A stretch of 64,000 nucleotides of DNA, from positions 1 to 64,000 of the forward strand of contig NZ_RBZU01000018.1 of NCBI RefSeq assembly GCF_003628125.1, written 5' to 3'. Each line of letters begins with the position of its first letter. Within the stretch, counting starts at the first letter, position 1. The stretch comes from Pararobbsia silviterrae (lineage in GTDB: Bacteria > Pseudomonadota > Gammaproteobacteria > Burkholderiales > Burkholderiaceae). Below, piece after piece: positions 50,792 to 60,164 of this stretch. The notes under the pieces were generated by a model. It saw only the letters and a list, made by a program, of their open reading frames with translations. It was not told the DNA's origin and made no database searches. Both the position numbers and the translations under genes were made by a program.

Positions 50792-51961
50792 TTACTTGGT
50801 CTTTTGCGCGCCGATGTCCTGGTCCCACTTGTGGAACGCGGCGACCATCGCCTTCGCGTCGAGCGGCACGACGTTCGGGTGACTCGCGATCAACTGGTCG
50901 TACTCGGGCCGTCCGTACTTCTTGAGCACGTCCTGGCTATGCTGGGGCGCGGCCGACAACGGCACGTCCTTGACCGCCGGTCCCGGATAGAAATAGCCGT
51001 CGTCGTAGGTCATCGCCTGTTGCTGCGGTTCGAGCAGGAAATTCATGAGCTTGATCAGCACCGGCAGCTTCTCGGGCGCGACGCCCTTCGGGATCACCAT
51101 GAAGTGCGCATCGTTGACCCACGTCTGGTTGTCGAATGCCTGGACCTTGAATTCGGCCGGCACGACGCCGAGCGCGCGCGGATTGATGTCCCAGCCCGTG
51201 ACCGTGAGCGTCATGTCGCGCGAGCCTTCGCCGAGCTCCTTCATGACCGCCGACGTACCGCCCGGATAGTACGGAATGCACGAATCGAGCTGCTTGAGAT
51301 AGGCCCACGTCTTGTCCCAGCCGTGGATCGGGTCATGCGGATCCTTGTCGCCGAGCAGATACGGGAGCCCCATCAGGAACGCGCGGCCCGCGCCCGAATT
51401 CGCCGGGCGCGCATAGATGAGCTTGTCCGGATGCGCCTTGCACCAGGCGAGCAGCTGATCGGTCGTCTTCGGCGGATCGCTGACATGCGCGGGGTTGTAT
51501 TCGATCAGCGGGCCCGCCGCCATGAACGACACTTCGAGGCCCTGCCCTTGCGCGAGGTCCTGCATCTTGCGCGGATTCGGCGCGTACTTGTCGAGCACGC
51601 CCGGGAAGTCCTTCGCGCGATCGGGCAGCAACGGCATCCAGAGATTCTGCTCGATACCGGCCGCGAGCGCGTCCGTGCCCGTCAGCACGAGATCGATATC
51701 CGAGCGGCCCGCGCCCTGCATCGCCTTGATCTTGCCCGGCAACTGCGGCGCGGGCGCGTTCGTGAACGTCACCTGGGAGACGAGATTCGGATATTTGTCG
51801 CGAAACGCCTCGATCGCCTTTTGCGTCAGCGCGAGATTCCCGGCGACATCGACCACGTTGAGAACGACCGGGTCCGCCCACGCCGAACCGCCCATCGCGA
51901 GCGCGGATACCGCGATCGCCCACGCACCGATGCGTGTTGCCACGTTGCCTGACAACCTCAT
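50792..51961 (-). CDS. ABC transporter periplasmic solute-binding protein
   Basis: 389 residues with a Sec signal (GAWAIAVSALAMGGSAWA, cleavage before DPVVLNVV). The mature protein has the type II extracellular solute-binding fold (VVDVAGNLALTQKAIEAFRD; SDIDLVLTGTDALAAGIEQN). Cluster F/PotD-Fbp-like proteins bind polyamines, iron, phosphonates, sugars or opines; the ligand here is not evident. ATG 51961 follows AAGGAGACGGC. First gene of the five-gene operon, about 65 bp from the predicted transcription start. Confidence 0.92.
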   Translation of the reverse strand: MRLSGNVATRIGAWAIAVSALAMGGSAWADPVVLNVVDVAGNLALTQKAIEAFRDKYPNLVSQVTFTNAPAPQLPGKIKAMQGAGRSDIDLVLTGTDALAAGIEQNLWMPLLPDRAKDFPGVLDKYAPNPRKMQDLAQGQGLEVSFMAAGPLIEYNPAHVSDPPKTTDQLLAWCKAHPDKLIYARPANSGAGRAFLMGLPYLLGDKDPHDPIHGWDKTWAYLKQLDSCIPYYPGGTSAVMKELGEGSRDMTLTVTGWDINPRALGVVPAEFKVQAFDNQTWVNDAHFMVIPKGVAPEKLPVLIKLMNFLLEPQQQAMTYDDGYFYPGPAVKDVPLSAAPQHSQDVLKKYGRPEYDQLIASHPNVVPLDAKAMVAAFHKWDQDIGAQKTK

Positions 51962-52033
51962 GCCGTCTCCTTGTTGTATAGGGATCTGCCCGAGGCCCGT
52001 TCGCCCGAGACACACCGCCGATTCGATGGTCAA

Positions 52034-52063
52034 CGATAGCCGGGTTGTACGATCACTGTCAAG
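52034..52063 (-). promoter_or_regulatory. sigma-70 promoter of solute-binding / uronate-dehydrogenase operon
   Basis: On the minus strand there is a perfect -35 TTGACA (52058-52063), an 18-bp spacer and a weak -10 TATCGT (52034-52039). A strong -35 with a weak -10 is typical of a promoter needing activation. The spacer contains GTTGTACGAT read on the plus strand (52045-52054), similar to two further sites upstream. Confidence 0.6.
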
Positions 52064-52145
52064 ACGTTGAAGTATTTGATTTGCCTAGTAAAAACCCGAT
52101 GCATTCGGTGCGAAGCCAAGATGGGCGGGGCTGGATGGACGCAGG

Positions 52146-52212
52146 TTGTCGTACACCTTACAGGGGAATCGCTCTGCCGACGGTCGTCGATGAGCGCCAA
52201 GATGTCATACAA
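52146..52212. promoter_or_regulatory. candidate GntR/FadR-type operator sites
   Basis: Two sites with GT-N3-AC symmetry, TTGTCGTACAC (52146-52156) and ATGTCATACAA (52202-52212), lie 56 bp apart, ahead of the promoter. They fit the FadR-subfamily consensus TNGTNNNACNA at all but one position each. No GntR gene lies nearby. Inferred from pattern only. Confidence 0.35.
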
Positions 52213-52374
52213 CTGAGCAGCAAACCTGGCTGCCGCTTGAGATTCGATCGGGGATGGTCGGCCGCCCGCGGAGATGGGACGCCGTGTCGACCCGCACGCG
52301 CGATCGACGCCCCCCGGCGCGCACCCGAAGTGCGCCGGGATCAGTCGTTGAACCGGAAACGGCGGGCGAGCGGA

Positions 52375-52653
52375 TCAGGAGATGCGAAGCTGGCGCCGGA
52401 AGCGTTCCCACGCGATATCCGCGGTCGGCGGATTGCCGGCGCACGGCGCGGGCGGCGGGCCGAAGGCGTCTTCGCCGGCGGCCCGGCAGGCATCGACGAA
52501 GTCCTGCAATTCCTTCCAATCGTGAAACGCATGCGTGACGCGCCAGCCGGCGGTGAGCTCCACGCGCGGCCTCACGCGCGATACGCGCGGCAGGCCGAAA
52601 TCGTCAAACGCGCCGGTGTCACGCGTGACACGCACCATTCTGTGTTGCGCCAC
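52375..52653 (-). CDS. hypothetical protein
   Basis: 92 residues from GTG 52653, which has GGAGACGACC just upstream; the frame would allow a start at 52683 without a ribosome site. Contains MVRVTRDTGAFDDFGLPRVS, then ELTAGWRVTHAFHDWKELQ and DFVDACRAAGEDAF. It is aromatic-rich and acidic in the middle, with no signal peptide or membrane segment. Not a family I can name. Downstream gene on the same strand is the ABC operon, across 413 bp. Confidence 0.65.
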   Translation of the reverse strand: MAQHRMVRVTRDTGAFDDFGLPRVSRVRPRVELTAGWRVTHAFHDWKELQDFVDACRAAGEDAFGPPPAPCAGNPPTADIAWERFRRQLRIS

Positions 52654-53089
52654 GGTCGTCTCCAGGGGGAAAGAAGGGACCACACTGCCTCACTATAGGA
52701 CGCGATCCCGGCGATCGTTAGTCGGAAATTCGGGCCGGATGGAGGGTCAGCTTGGCCGAATCCGGGCGCCCGCCCGCGTGCTCCACCGCGTGCTCCACCG
52801 CGTGCTCGGTAAGCGGATCGTGCGCCGCCCATGCCCGCCCCGCGCGTCTTCCGCCGCTTATCGTGATTCAGTCCGGCCTTGCTCGAGCTGCATCGTGTCG
52901 CGGCCTTGGCTCATCTCCATTGCGCTTCGGTCGTACGTCCGCCGGGCCGGCGTCGTACCCGGCATCCCGTGCCCGCCTCGGACGCGCCTCCCCGAGCCGC
53001 GCCGATTTTCGATAAAATTCAACGCTCAACGAAAATACTTCAGGTCAGCCGCAGCGGTCGAATTCCCCGCCCTCGCGCGCTCAATATCT
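52654..53089. other. divergent spacer, no gene recognised
   Basis: 436 bp between the hypothetical protein and the DMT transporter. A CGTGCTCCAC motif occurs twice in direct succession near 52777-52800. An AT-rich patch TTCGATAAAATTC at about 53008 is a possible -10 area for the rightward gene. Nothing else was seen. Confidence 0.4.
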
Positions 53090-53989
53090 ATGCTGTTTGC
53101 TTCTTCGACGTCGAGCGCCGTGGCGCTGGGCCTGGCTTCCGCGGCGTTCTACGGCGTCGCCGACGCGCTCGCGGGCACCGCCGCGCGTGCGATCGGCGTG
53201 CGCCGCGCCGTGTTCAGTTATCAAGTGCTCGGCCTCTGTGTCGTGGTCGCCTATCTCGGCTGGTGCGTCTTCTCGGGCCGTCTGACGGGCCTGCCCGGCG
53301 CGCCCGCGCTGAGCTGGGCGGTCGCGCTCGCGGGCGCGTTCGCGACGCTCGGCGGCAGCGTCTCGTTCTCGCGCGCGCTCTCGCTCGGCAACGCGGGCGT
53401 CGTGGCCCCGATCATGACCTGCTACGGCGCGATCACGACCGTGCTGTCGGTCCTGACCGGCGAAGTGCTCGGCGTACTCCAGATCCTCGGTCTCGCGATC
53501 TGCATGATCGGCGTGCCGCTCATCGCATCGGCGGGCGACGCGAGCGAACCGGCCGTGCGCGCACACGCCAGACAGGCCGTCGGCTGGGCGCTCGTCTCGG
53601 CGATGCTCTACGGCGTCGGCTTCTGGCTCGAAGGCCGCTTCGTGCTGCCCGTGCTCGGCACGCTCCCCTTGCTTGTGATCAGCTATATGGTCGGCACGAC
53701 CGTGCTCGGCGCCTCGCTCGCGCGCCGCGGCGACGACCCGCGCATGCGTGCCGCGCCGCGCTGGGCCTGGTTGCTGACGCTGTGCTGCGGGCTGCTCGGT
53801 CTCGCGGGCCTGACGTCGATCGCCGCGGGCGCGCAGACCGGCGCGCTGTCGATCGTCACGGTGCTGAGCACGTTGTCGGCAGTCGTCACGACGATCATCG
53901 GGCTCATGCGCGGCGAGCGCATGACGCCGTGGCAATGGAGCGGGCTCGCGGCCGTCATGGTCGGGGTCGGCATGCTGAGGATGGCCTGA
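53090..53989 (+). CDS. DMT-superfamily (EamA) transporter
   Basis: 299 residues with ten hydrophobic segments in two EamA repeats. The first repeat is SAVALGLASAAFYGVADALA to GLAICMIGVPLIASA; the second is AVGWALVSAMLYGVGFW to GLAAVMVGVGMLRMA. EamA proteins export amino acids and other metabolites across the inner membrane. ATG 53090 has no strong Shine-Dalgarno; the frame is open far upstream but unlike the family. It is followed after one base by the MATE exporter gene. Confidence 0.9.
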   Translation: MLFASSTSSAVALGLASAAFYGVADALAGTAARAIGVRRAVFSYQVLGLCVVVAYLGWCVFSGRLTGLPGAPALSWAVALAGAFATLGGSVSFSRALSLGNAGVVAPIMTCYGAITTVLSVLTGEVLGVLQILGLAICMIGVPLIASAGDASEPAVRAHARQAVGWALVSAMLYGVGFWLEGRFVLPVLGTLPLLVISYMVGTTVLGASLARRGDDPRMRAAPRWAWLLTLCCGLLGLAGLTSIAAGAQTGALSIVTVLSTLSAVVTTIIGLMRGERMTPWQWSGLAAVMVGVGMLRMA

Positions 53990-53990
53990 C

Positions 53991-55475
53991 GTGAGCGCCG
54001 AACGCACCCGCCGCGACCTGACCTCCGGACCGATCGGCCGGACCTTGCTCAAGTTCTCGCTGCCGACGCTCGGCAGCAATGTGCTCCAGTCGCTCAACGG
54101 CTCGGTCAATGCCGCGTGGATCGGGCATTTCCTCGGCCCCGCCGCGTTGTCGGCCGCGTCGAACGCGAACCTGATCCTGTTCTTTCTGCTCGGCACCGTG
54201 TTCGGCATCGGCATGGCCGCGACGATTCTCGTCGGACAGGCCGTCGGCGCGCGCGATATCACGCGCGCCAAGCAAATCGTCGGCACGGGGCTCACGTTCT
54301 ATGTCGTGGTCTCGCTCGCCGTCTCGCTCGCGGGCTATGTCTTCACGCCGCACATCCTGTCGGCCATGCATACGCCGCCCGATGCGCGGCCGCTCGCGAT
54401 CGCGTACCTGCGCGTGATCTTCGTCGCGCTGCCGTTTCTCAATCTGCTCGGCTTCGCATCGATGGTGCTGCGCGGCGCCGGCGACTCGCGCACGCCGTTC
54501 ATGCTGATGGGGCTGACCGTCGTGCTCGACGGCGGCCTCAATCCGCTGCTGATCTTCGGCATCGGTCCGTTCCACGGCTTCGGCATCATGGGCTCGGCGC
54601 TCGCGACGCTGACCGCCCAGGTCATCGGCATCGCCGCGCTCTGGCTCTTGCTGCATCGCCGTCGTCATTTCCTGCTGCTGCATCCGCATGAATTCGGCAT
54701 GTTGCGTCCGTCGGGCGCGATCATGCATGCGCTCGTGTTCAAGGGTTTTCCGATGGGCTTGCAGATGCTCGTCATCTCGCTCGCGGGCATCGCGATGATC
54801 GGCATGGTCAACACGTTCGGCACCGCGACGACGGCCGCCTACGGCGCGGTCACGCAACTCTGGACCTATGTGCAGATGCCGGCCGTCGCGGTCGGTGCGT
54901 CGGTCTCGTCGATGGTCGCGCAGAACGTCGGCGCGCGCCGCTGGGACCGCGTGAGCCGGATCACGCGATATGGCGTGCTCTTCAGCATCGTCATGACCGC
55001 GCTGCCGACCGTGGTCATCCTGACGTTCTCGCGCGCCGCGCTAGGCCTGTTCCTCGGCAACGATGCGCACGCGATCGCGATCGGCATGCATATCAACACG
55101 ATCGCGATCGGCACCTTCACGCTGTTCGGGATCATGTTCGTGCTGGCCGGAACGGTCCGCGCGACGGGCGCCGTCGTGCCGCCGCTGCTGCTGCTCACGT
55201 TCTCGCTCTGGGGCGTGCGCATCCCGTTCGCGCGCGCGTTGCTGCCGATCTACGGCGCCGAGGCGATCTGGTGGAGCTTCCCGCTCGGCATGATCGTCGC
55301 GGTCACGCTCGTCGGGCTGTACTACAAGTTCGGCCGCTGGCGGCGCAGCACGATGCTCGAGACGGATGCCGCGACCGGGAACGCCGCGTCGGTTCAGCCG
55401 CCCTCCACGTCAACCCCGCCGGTCGCGCCGGCCGCCGCGGCGGCATCGCCCGCTATCGCGAGCGAAGGCCGCTAG
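53991..55475 (+). CDS. MATE-family efflux transporter
   Basis: 494 residues, twelve membrane segments in two MatE halves: SLPTLGSNVLQSLNGSVNAA / WIGHFLGPAALSAASNAN in the first and GFPMGLQMLVISLAGIAMIG / MVNTFGTATTAAYGAVTQLW in the second. It exports cationic or planar compounds in exchange for H+ or Na+. The tail is Ala/Pro-rich. It starts at GTG, one base after the DMT stop, so the two exporters form an operon. Its TAG stop lies in a CTAG shared with the convergent acylase gene. Confidence 0.94.
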   Translation: MSAERTRRDLTSGPIGRTLLKFSLPTLGSNVLQSLNGSVNAAWIGHFLGPAALSAASNANLILFFLLGTVFGIGMAATILVGQAVGARDITRAKQIVGTGLTFYVVVSLAVSLAGYVFTPHILSAMHTPPDARPLAIAYLRVIFVALPFLNLLGFASMVLRGAGDSRTPFMLMGLTVVLDGGLNPLLIFGIGPFHGFGIMGSALATLTAQVIGIAALWLLLHRRRHFLLLHPHEFGMLRPSGAIMHALVFKGFPMGLQMLVISLAGIAMIGMVNTFGTATTAAYGAVTQLWTYVQMPAVAVGASVSSMVAQNVGARRWDRVSRITRYGVLFSIVMTALPTVVILTFSRAALGLFLGNDAHAIAIGMHINTIAIGTFTLFGIMFVLAGTVRATGAVVPPLLLLTFSLWGVRIPFARALLPIYGAEAIWWSFPLGMIVAVTLVGLYYKFGRWRRSTMLETDAATGNAASVQPPSTSTPPVAPAAAAASPAIASEGR

Positions 55476-58400
55476 GACGCCGACGTCCCCGGCCGCAACA
55501 CGAGCCGATGCGCGGCCGGCCCCGGCAGAAACGCCGAAGGCCGGCCCTGCACCCAATCCTCATGCCCCGCGAGAAAGAACGGCGACAGCGGATGGCCGCT
55601 CGCGCCGCCGGGCATTTCGAGAATGCCCTGGTCCTCATGTCCGGGCGACACGACCATGCGTTCCGATGCGCCGAAACTGCGGCCCTGCACGCGCGGCATA
55701 TTGATGTCCCCGGGCAGACGGTCCGGCGGCGCGCCGAGATGCGCGGCGATCGCGGCCGGCAGCATGCGCGCGAACGGATGCGCGATCGCGGCGCGATTGC
55801 GCTCGCCCCAGCGCGCCTGGTCGAGTAACGCCCCGTCGGCCGTATCGCGCGCAATCGCGGCATCGACGCGGTTCAGCACAAACGCGCGCCAGTTCTCGAA
55901 GCGGTGCGGAACCCACGCGTGTTCGCGCGCGAGCGTCTCCATGATCGCGAGCGTGTGCGACGACGCGCCGCGGTAGCCCGAGCCCGCATAACGCCCCGAC
56001 ATATGGGCGTCGAGCGCACCGAACCAGCCGTCGTACATCGCCGATTCGAAGTCGCGCACGAGCGTATAGCCGACCGAGTCGGCATCGGCGCGCGCGTCCC
56101 ACTCGGAGACGAGCGCACGCATCGTCGCGCGATCCGGGTGACCATCGAGCGCCTGCGGATCGAGCGCGTCGAGCATGACCGCGCGCCAGAACGCGAGCGC
56201 CTTCGCGCGATCGTCGAGCGCGATCGCAAGCAAGCCGCGTTCGTCGAAGCGCGCGTGCGCGGCGAGATCGTCACGGATCTGCGTGGCGCGCGCGCCGACG
56301 TCCGCGCCGCCGTCGCCGATCTTCGCTTGGTCGGCGCTATCGAGCTGCCGGTTATTCGCGGTCCAGAGCGCACCGACGTGCGGATCGATCCGCACGGGAT
56401 AGGACGCGGCATCGAGATAACCGTCCCAGCGCGTATAGCGGCCGGCCGGCACCGGCATGCCGTCGGTGCCGGCATCGGCCTTAGCACCGGCATCGGAACT
56501 CGCATCGAAATTGGCGCCGGCACCGGCATCGGCATCGGCCTGCGCGCCGCGATGCGGCAGCGGTCCCGCGAGCGTCCAGCCGATATGACCCGCGCGATCC
56601 GCGATCACGATGTTCTGCGTCGGGATGCCGGCGTGCTGCGCGACGTCCATCGCGGCATGCACATCGACGGCATGCTCCATGTCCATCAGTCGGAGATTCG
56701 CGGCTTGCGGATCGTGCGCGACCCAGCGCACCGCGTAGACATGCCCCGCGACGCGCCACTCGGGCCCCCACGGCGTGTCGTAGACCATCAACGTCACGGC
56801 CGGCGCGCCGCGGACTTCAATCGTTTCGCGATGCACGGTGGCGTGCTGCCAGCCCGGCGCGTCCGAGGGCGATGCGGCGTGCGCATCGTGGTCCGTCCCA
56901 ACCGCGTGCCCGCCGTCCGCTTCGGCGCGCGAGGCCGCGGCCTGCATCGACGTCGCACCCGACTCGACGCCGCGTCGCGCGAGCGGCCGGCGCGGGGTCT
57001 GTGTCGAGTCGGGATCCGCCGCGTCCGTATCCGCGACAGGGAGCCGGTAGCGCGCCGGATCGGCCGCATCGGCCTGCACCTCGACGAGATCGACATAGTG
57101 GCCGTAGCTGTTCGTGAAGCCCCACGCGACGTGTCCGTTGCTGCCCACCACGACGATCGGCGCGCCCGGCAGACTCACGCCCGCGACGCGCATGGCCGCG
57201 CGGCCGCTCGAGGCGGCGACCTCGATCACGAGCCGATACCAGATGTTCGGCAGGTTCAGACCCAGATGCATATCGTTCGCGACCATGCCCGCGGCGCCGC
57301 CGACGGTGCGCGCGCCGTCCACCGCGAAGCTGTTGCTGCCGATCGCGCTGCGCGCGTCGGGATCGAGTTCCAGGGCCGGCGACGCGAGCGCCGGCAAATC
57401 GAGCGACGGCATCCAAGCCGCGAGCGCCGCACCCCGAGCGTCGGCGCCGACGATCGAATGCGGATCCGATGCGTCGTCGAGCCAGGCGGGCCGCTCGGCC
57501 GGAATCGGCACAGGGGCGGGCCCAGGCACCGGTGCGGCCGACGCGTTCGCGGCATCCGGCGTCGACCCATCGGCGGCCGCGCGGGGCGGCAACGCGTGCG
57601 TGTCGGCATCCGCGTTCGATCCGTCCGAGCCCCCCGCATAGACGACCGCGGGCACGGCGCGGTCGAGCGGCGCGTCCCAGTGACTGCCGCGCTGAAGCAG
57701 GAAGGCCGCGAGCGCCGGCGACATCTGCTGGGCCAGCACGCCGCGCGACGCGATGCGTCGCATTTCGCCCGACTGGAGATCGAGATACATCGCATAGAGC
57801 ACGAGCATCGAGTCTTCGTCGCGCCACGGCTCCGCGCTCGCATGCAGCACCAGATATTCGAACGGACGGACCTTCAGCGACGCGAGCCCCGTGTTCACAC
57901 CGGCCGTATAGGCATCGAGCACCGCGCGCTCGTCGGCGGGCAAGGCGCGCACCGCTTCGACGGCACGCGCGCGAAACCGATGCAGACGATTCTGCTCGTC
58001 GACGCGCACGGCTTGCGGACCGAACAGCGCGGCAAGCTCGCCGGCCGCGATCCGGCGCAAGAGATCCATCTGGAAGAAACGGTCCTGCGCATGCGCATAG
58101 CCCGTTGCGAATGCCGCGTCGGTCCGCGACGCGGCCTCGATCGTCACATGGCCGGCGGCATCGCGCACGATCGACGCGGCCGACGCGAGGCCCGGCGGCG
58201 CCGTCTCGTCACGCCCCTGCGCCGGATCCGCGCGCCCTGCCTGTGCGGCCGGCTCGTCCGCTCCGATCGACACGACACCGTCGAGCCGCGGCAACGATGC
58301 GTCGAGCATCGCCCAGGCGCCCGCGAGCACGCCCCCCGCCACCACGAGCGCCGCACCCGCCAGCGACGCCCCTAACCGCAACCAGAAACGCTTCGAACGT

Positions 58401-58492
58401 AGACGACCCGTACGCGGAACCAAGAGCTCGGCCTCTTTGAAGAACGGTCGGACGGCGTCCGGGCGGGCCGAACGCCGACGGCCGCCGCGCAT
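55472..58492 (-). CDS. penicillin-acylase-family (Ntn) hydrolase with low-complexity insertions
   Basis: 1006 residues. A signal-anchor (RLGASLAGAALVVAGGVLAG, about 37-56) directs it to the periplasm. The alpha chain carries FATGYAHAQDRFFQMDLLRR. The predicted self-cleavage site and nucleophile Ser lie in AIGSNSFAVDGARTVGG. The beta chain has AGVSLPGAPIVVVGSNGHVA and ends SHTLAIMETL and GHEDWVQGRPS. It could hydrolyse beta-lactams, acyl-homoserine lactones or other amides. Typical members are about 750-850 residues; three Ala/Asp/Gly/Pro-rich stretches account for the excess. The start is uncertain. Confidence 0.9.
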   Translation of the reverse strand: MRGGRRRSARPDAVRPFFKEAELLVPRTGRLRSKRFWLRLGASLAGAALVVAGGVLAGAWAMLDASLPRLDGVVSIGADEPAAQAGRADPAQGRDETAPPGLASAASIVRDAAGHVTIEAASRTDAAFATGYAHAQDRFFQMDLLRRIAAGELAALFGPQAVRVDEQNRLHRFRARAVEAVRALPADERAVLDAYTAGVNTGLASLKVRPFEYLVLHASAEPWRDEDSMLVLYAMYLDLQSGEMRRIASRGVLAQQMSPALAAFLLQRGSHWDAPLDRAVPAVVYAGGSDGSNADADTHALPPRAAADGSTPDAANASAAPVPGPAPVPIPAERPAWLDDASDPHSIVGADARGAALAAWMPSLDLPALASPALELDPDARSAIGSNSFAVDGARTVGGAAGMVANDMHLGLNLPNIWYRLVIEVAASSGRAAMRVAGVSLPGAPIVVVGSNGHVAWGFTNSYGHYVDLVEVQADAADPARYRLPVADTDAADPDSTQTPRRPLARRGVESGATSMQAAASRAEADGGHAVGTDHDAHAASPSDAPGWQHATVHRETIEVRGAPAVTLMVYDTPWGPEWRVAGHVYAVRWVAHDPQAANLRLMDMEHAVDVHAAMDVAQHAGIPTQNIVIADRAGHIGWTLAGPLPHRGAQADADAGAGANFDASSDAGAKADAGTDGMPVPAGRYTRWDGYLDAASYPVRIDPHVGALWTANNRQLDSADQAKIGDGGADVGARATQIRDDLAAHARFDERGLLAIALDDRAKALAFWRAVMLDALDPQALDGHPDRATMRALVSEWDARADADSVGYTLVRDFESAMYDGWFGALDAHMSGRYAGSGYRGASSHTLAIMETLAREHAWVPHRFENWRAFVLNRVDAAIARDTADGALLDQARWGERNRAAIAHPFARMLPAAIAAHLGAPPDRLPGDINMPRVQGRSFGASERMVVSPGHEDQGILEMPGGASGHPLSPFFLAGHEDWVQGRPSAFLPGPAAHRLVLRPGTSAS

Positions 58493-58639
58493 GCGTCGCG
58501 CGCGGCGTCACGACGGCGCGCGCGATGAATGCGCGACGCCGCCATTGCCCGCCATTCTGAACGAAGAGTCGGTCGAGAGAAACGCCTCGCAGCCTCGCCG
58601 TGCGCCGCGACCGCGCGTACCGCGCGTACCGCACGTACG

Positions 58640-59926
58640 TTAAGCAGACGCGAGTTCGGGGGTCCCCGTGCGGCGCCGGTTGATCTGCAGCACCATCAGC
58701 GACGCGCACAGGCACAGACTGCCCGAGATCACCGACGCGACCGTATAGCTGCCGAGGCTCGCGCGCAGATACCCCGCGCCGAGCGCGGCGAACGCGGCGC
58801 CGAGCTGATGCCCGGCCACGACCCAGCCGAACACGATCGGCGCGGCGCTCTTGCCGTAGACATCGTTCGCGAGCCGCACGGTCGGGGGCACCGTCGCGAT
58901 CCAGTCGAGCCCGTAGAACAGCGCGAACAGCGGCAAGCCGAAGAACTCGAATCCGAACGCGAACGGCAGATAGATCAGCGAAAGCCCGCGCAGACCGTAG
59001 TACCAGAACAGCAGATAGCGGCTATTGAATCGGTCCGACAACCAGCCCGAGAACGTCGTGCCGAACAGGTCGAAGATGCCCATGGCCGCGAGCAGCCCCG
59101 CGCCGCGGACTTCATCGATGCCGTAGTCGGCGCACATCGCGATCAGATGCGTACCGACATACCCGTTCGTGCTCGCGCCACAGATGAAGAAGCTGCCCGA
59201 CAGCAACCAGAAGTCGCGCGTGCGCGCGGCCGAAAACAGCGCCGAGAACGCCGTCACGAGCGGGTTGCCGGTCGGCGCGTGCGTGACGATCGGCGCGTCG
59301 GACGCTTCGCCGTAGGGCCGCAGTCCGAGATCCGACGGCCGCTCGCGGAGCAGGAACCAGAACAGCGGCGTCACGACGAGCACGACGCCCGCGACGATCG
59401 CGATGACCGCGCGCCAGCCCGCATGCTCGACGACGGCGGCGAGCATCGGCAGGAACACGAGCTGCCCCGTCGCGGTGCTCGCGGTCAGGATGCCCATCAC
59501 GAGTCCGCGGCGATGCGTGAACCAGCGGCTCACGACGGTCGCCGACAGGGTCAGCGCGGCGACGCCTGTCGCGGACCCGACCATCAGCCCCCAGGTGACG
59601 ACGAATTGCCACGGGCGCGTCATCAGCGAACTGAGCGCGACGCCGCTCGCGAGCACGAGCAGCGCGGTCACGACGGTCGGACGCACGCCGAAACGCTGCA
59701 TCGCGGCCGCCGCGAAGGGCCCCGTCAGGCCATAGAGCGCGAGATTGACCGAGATCGCGAGCGAGATCGTCGCGCGGCTCCAGCCGAACGCGTGTTCGAG
59801 CGGCAGCATGAGCACACTCGGCGTCGCGCGCGTGCCGGCCGTCGCCAGCAACACGCAGAAGACCACGGCCGCGACGATCCATCCATAGTGAAAACGCGGC
59901 GCGACGAGGCGGGAAAGTGCATTCAT
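58640..59926 (-). CDS. MFS transporter
   Basis: 428 residues, twelve membrane segments. Start MNALSRLVAPRFHYGWIVAA, loop 2-3 region MQRFGVRPTVV, the motif SRWFTHRRGLVMGI after segment 4, and FSGWLSDRFNSRYLLF as the second-half counterpart. It resembles oxalate/monocarboxylate-type facilitators. ATG 59926 has a weak AGG upstream; a frame extension to 59953 is possible. No regulator or enzyme is linked. Confidence 0.9.
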   Translation of the reverse strand: MNALSRLVAPRFHYGWIVAAVVFCVLLATAGTRATPSVLMLPLEHAFGWSRATISLAISVNLALYGLTGPFAAAAMQRFGVRPTVVTALLVLASGVALSSLMTRPWQFVVTWGLMVGSATGVAALTLSATVVSRWFTHRRGLVMGILTASTATGQLVFLPMLAAVVEHAGWRAVIAIVAGVVLVVTPLFWFLLRERPSDLGLRPYGEASDAPIVTHAPTGNPLVTAFSALFSAARTRDFWLLSGSFFICGASTNGYVGTHLIAMCADYGIDEVRGAGLLAAMGIFDLFGTTFSGWLSDRFNSRYLLFWYYGLRGLSLIYLPFAFGFEFFGLPLFALFYGLDWIATVPPTVRLANDVYGKSAAPIVFGWVVAGHQLGAAFAALGAGYLRASLGSYTVASVISGSLCLCASLMVLQINRRRTGTPELASA

Positions 59927-60164
59927 CGGGAAGCCTGATCTCGAAAATCGCAAGGGAAGCTCGATTGTAGGAGCGCGTCACGATGGATGTTTGCCATAGG
60001 CGCACAAGAAAACGGACAAAACGGGGCGGCGGGCGTGGCGATCGCATGCATGCGCGGCCCGGCTCCGTCGGGTCTGGCCCTGGCTTGCTCGGCCCTGTCC
60101 GACCCTGGTTTGCCTTGCCTTGCCTCGCCCCGTGCCCGATCGCACGGCCCCCGCGCCCCGGCCG

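Larger units (their letters stand above)
51962..52374. other. promoter region of the solute-binding operon
   Basis: 413 bp upstream of the binding protein, extending to the stop of the next leftward gene. Includes the promoter 52034-52063 and three GTTGT-containing motifs described separately. No gene accepted. Confidence 0.5.

Noticed and set aside
49577..51952. 791-codon open frame opposite the ATPase and binding-protein genes
   Set aside because: It spans two well-supported genes and the gap between them, so it cannot be a single conserved gene.
55904..58375. 823-codon open frame opposite the acylase gene
   Set aside because: Shadow frame in very GC-rich DNA; Arg/His-rich composition and no motifs.
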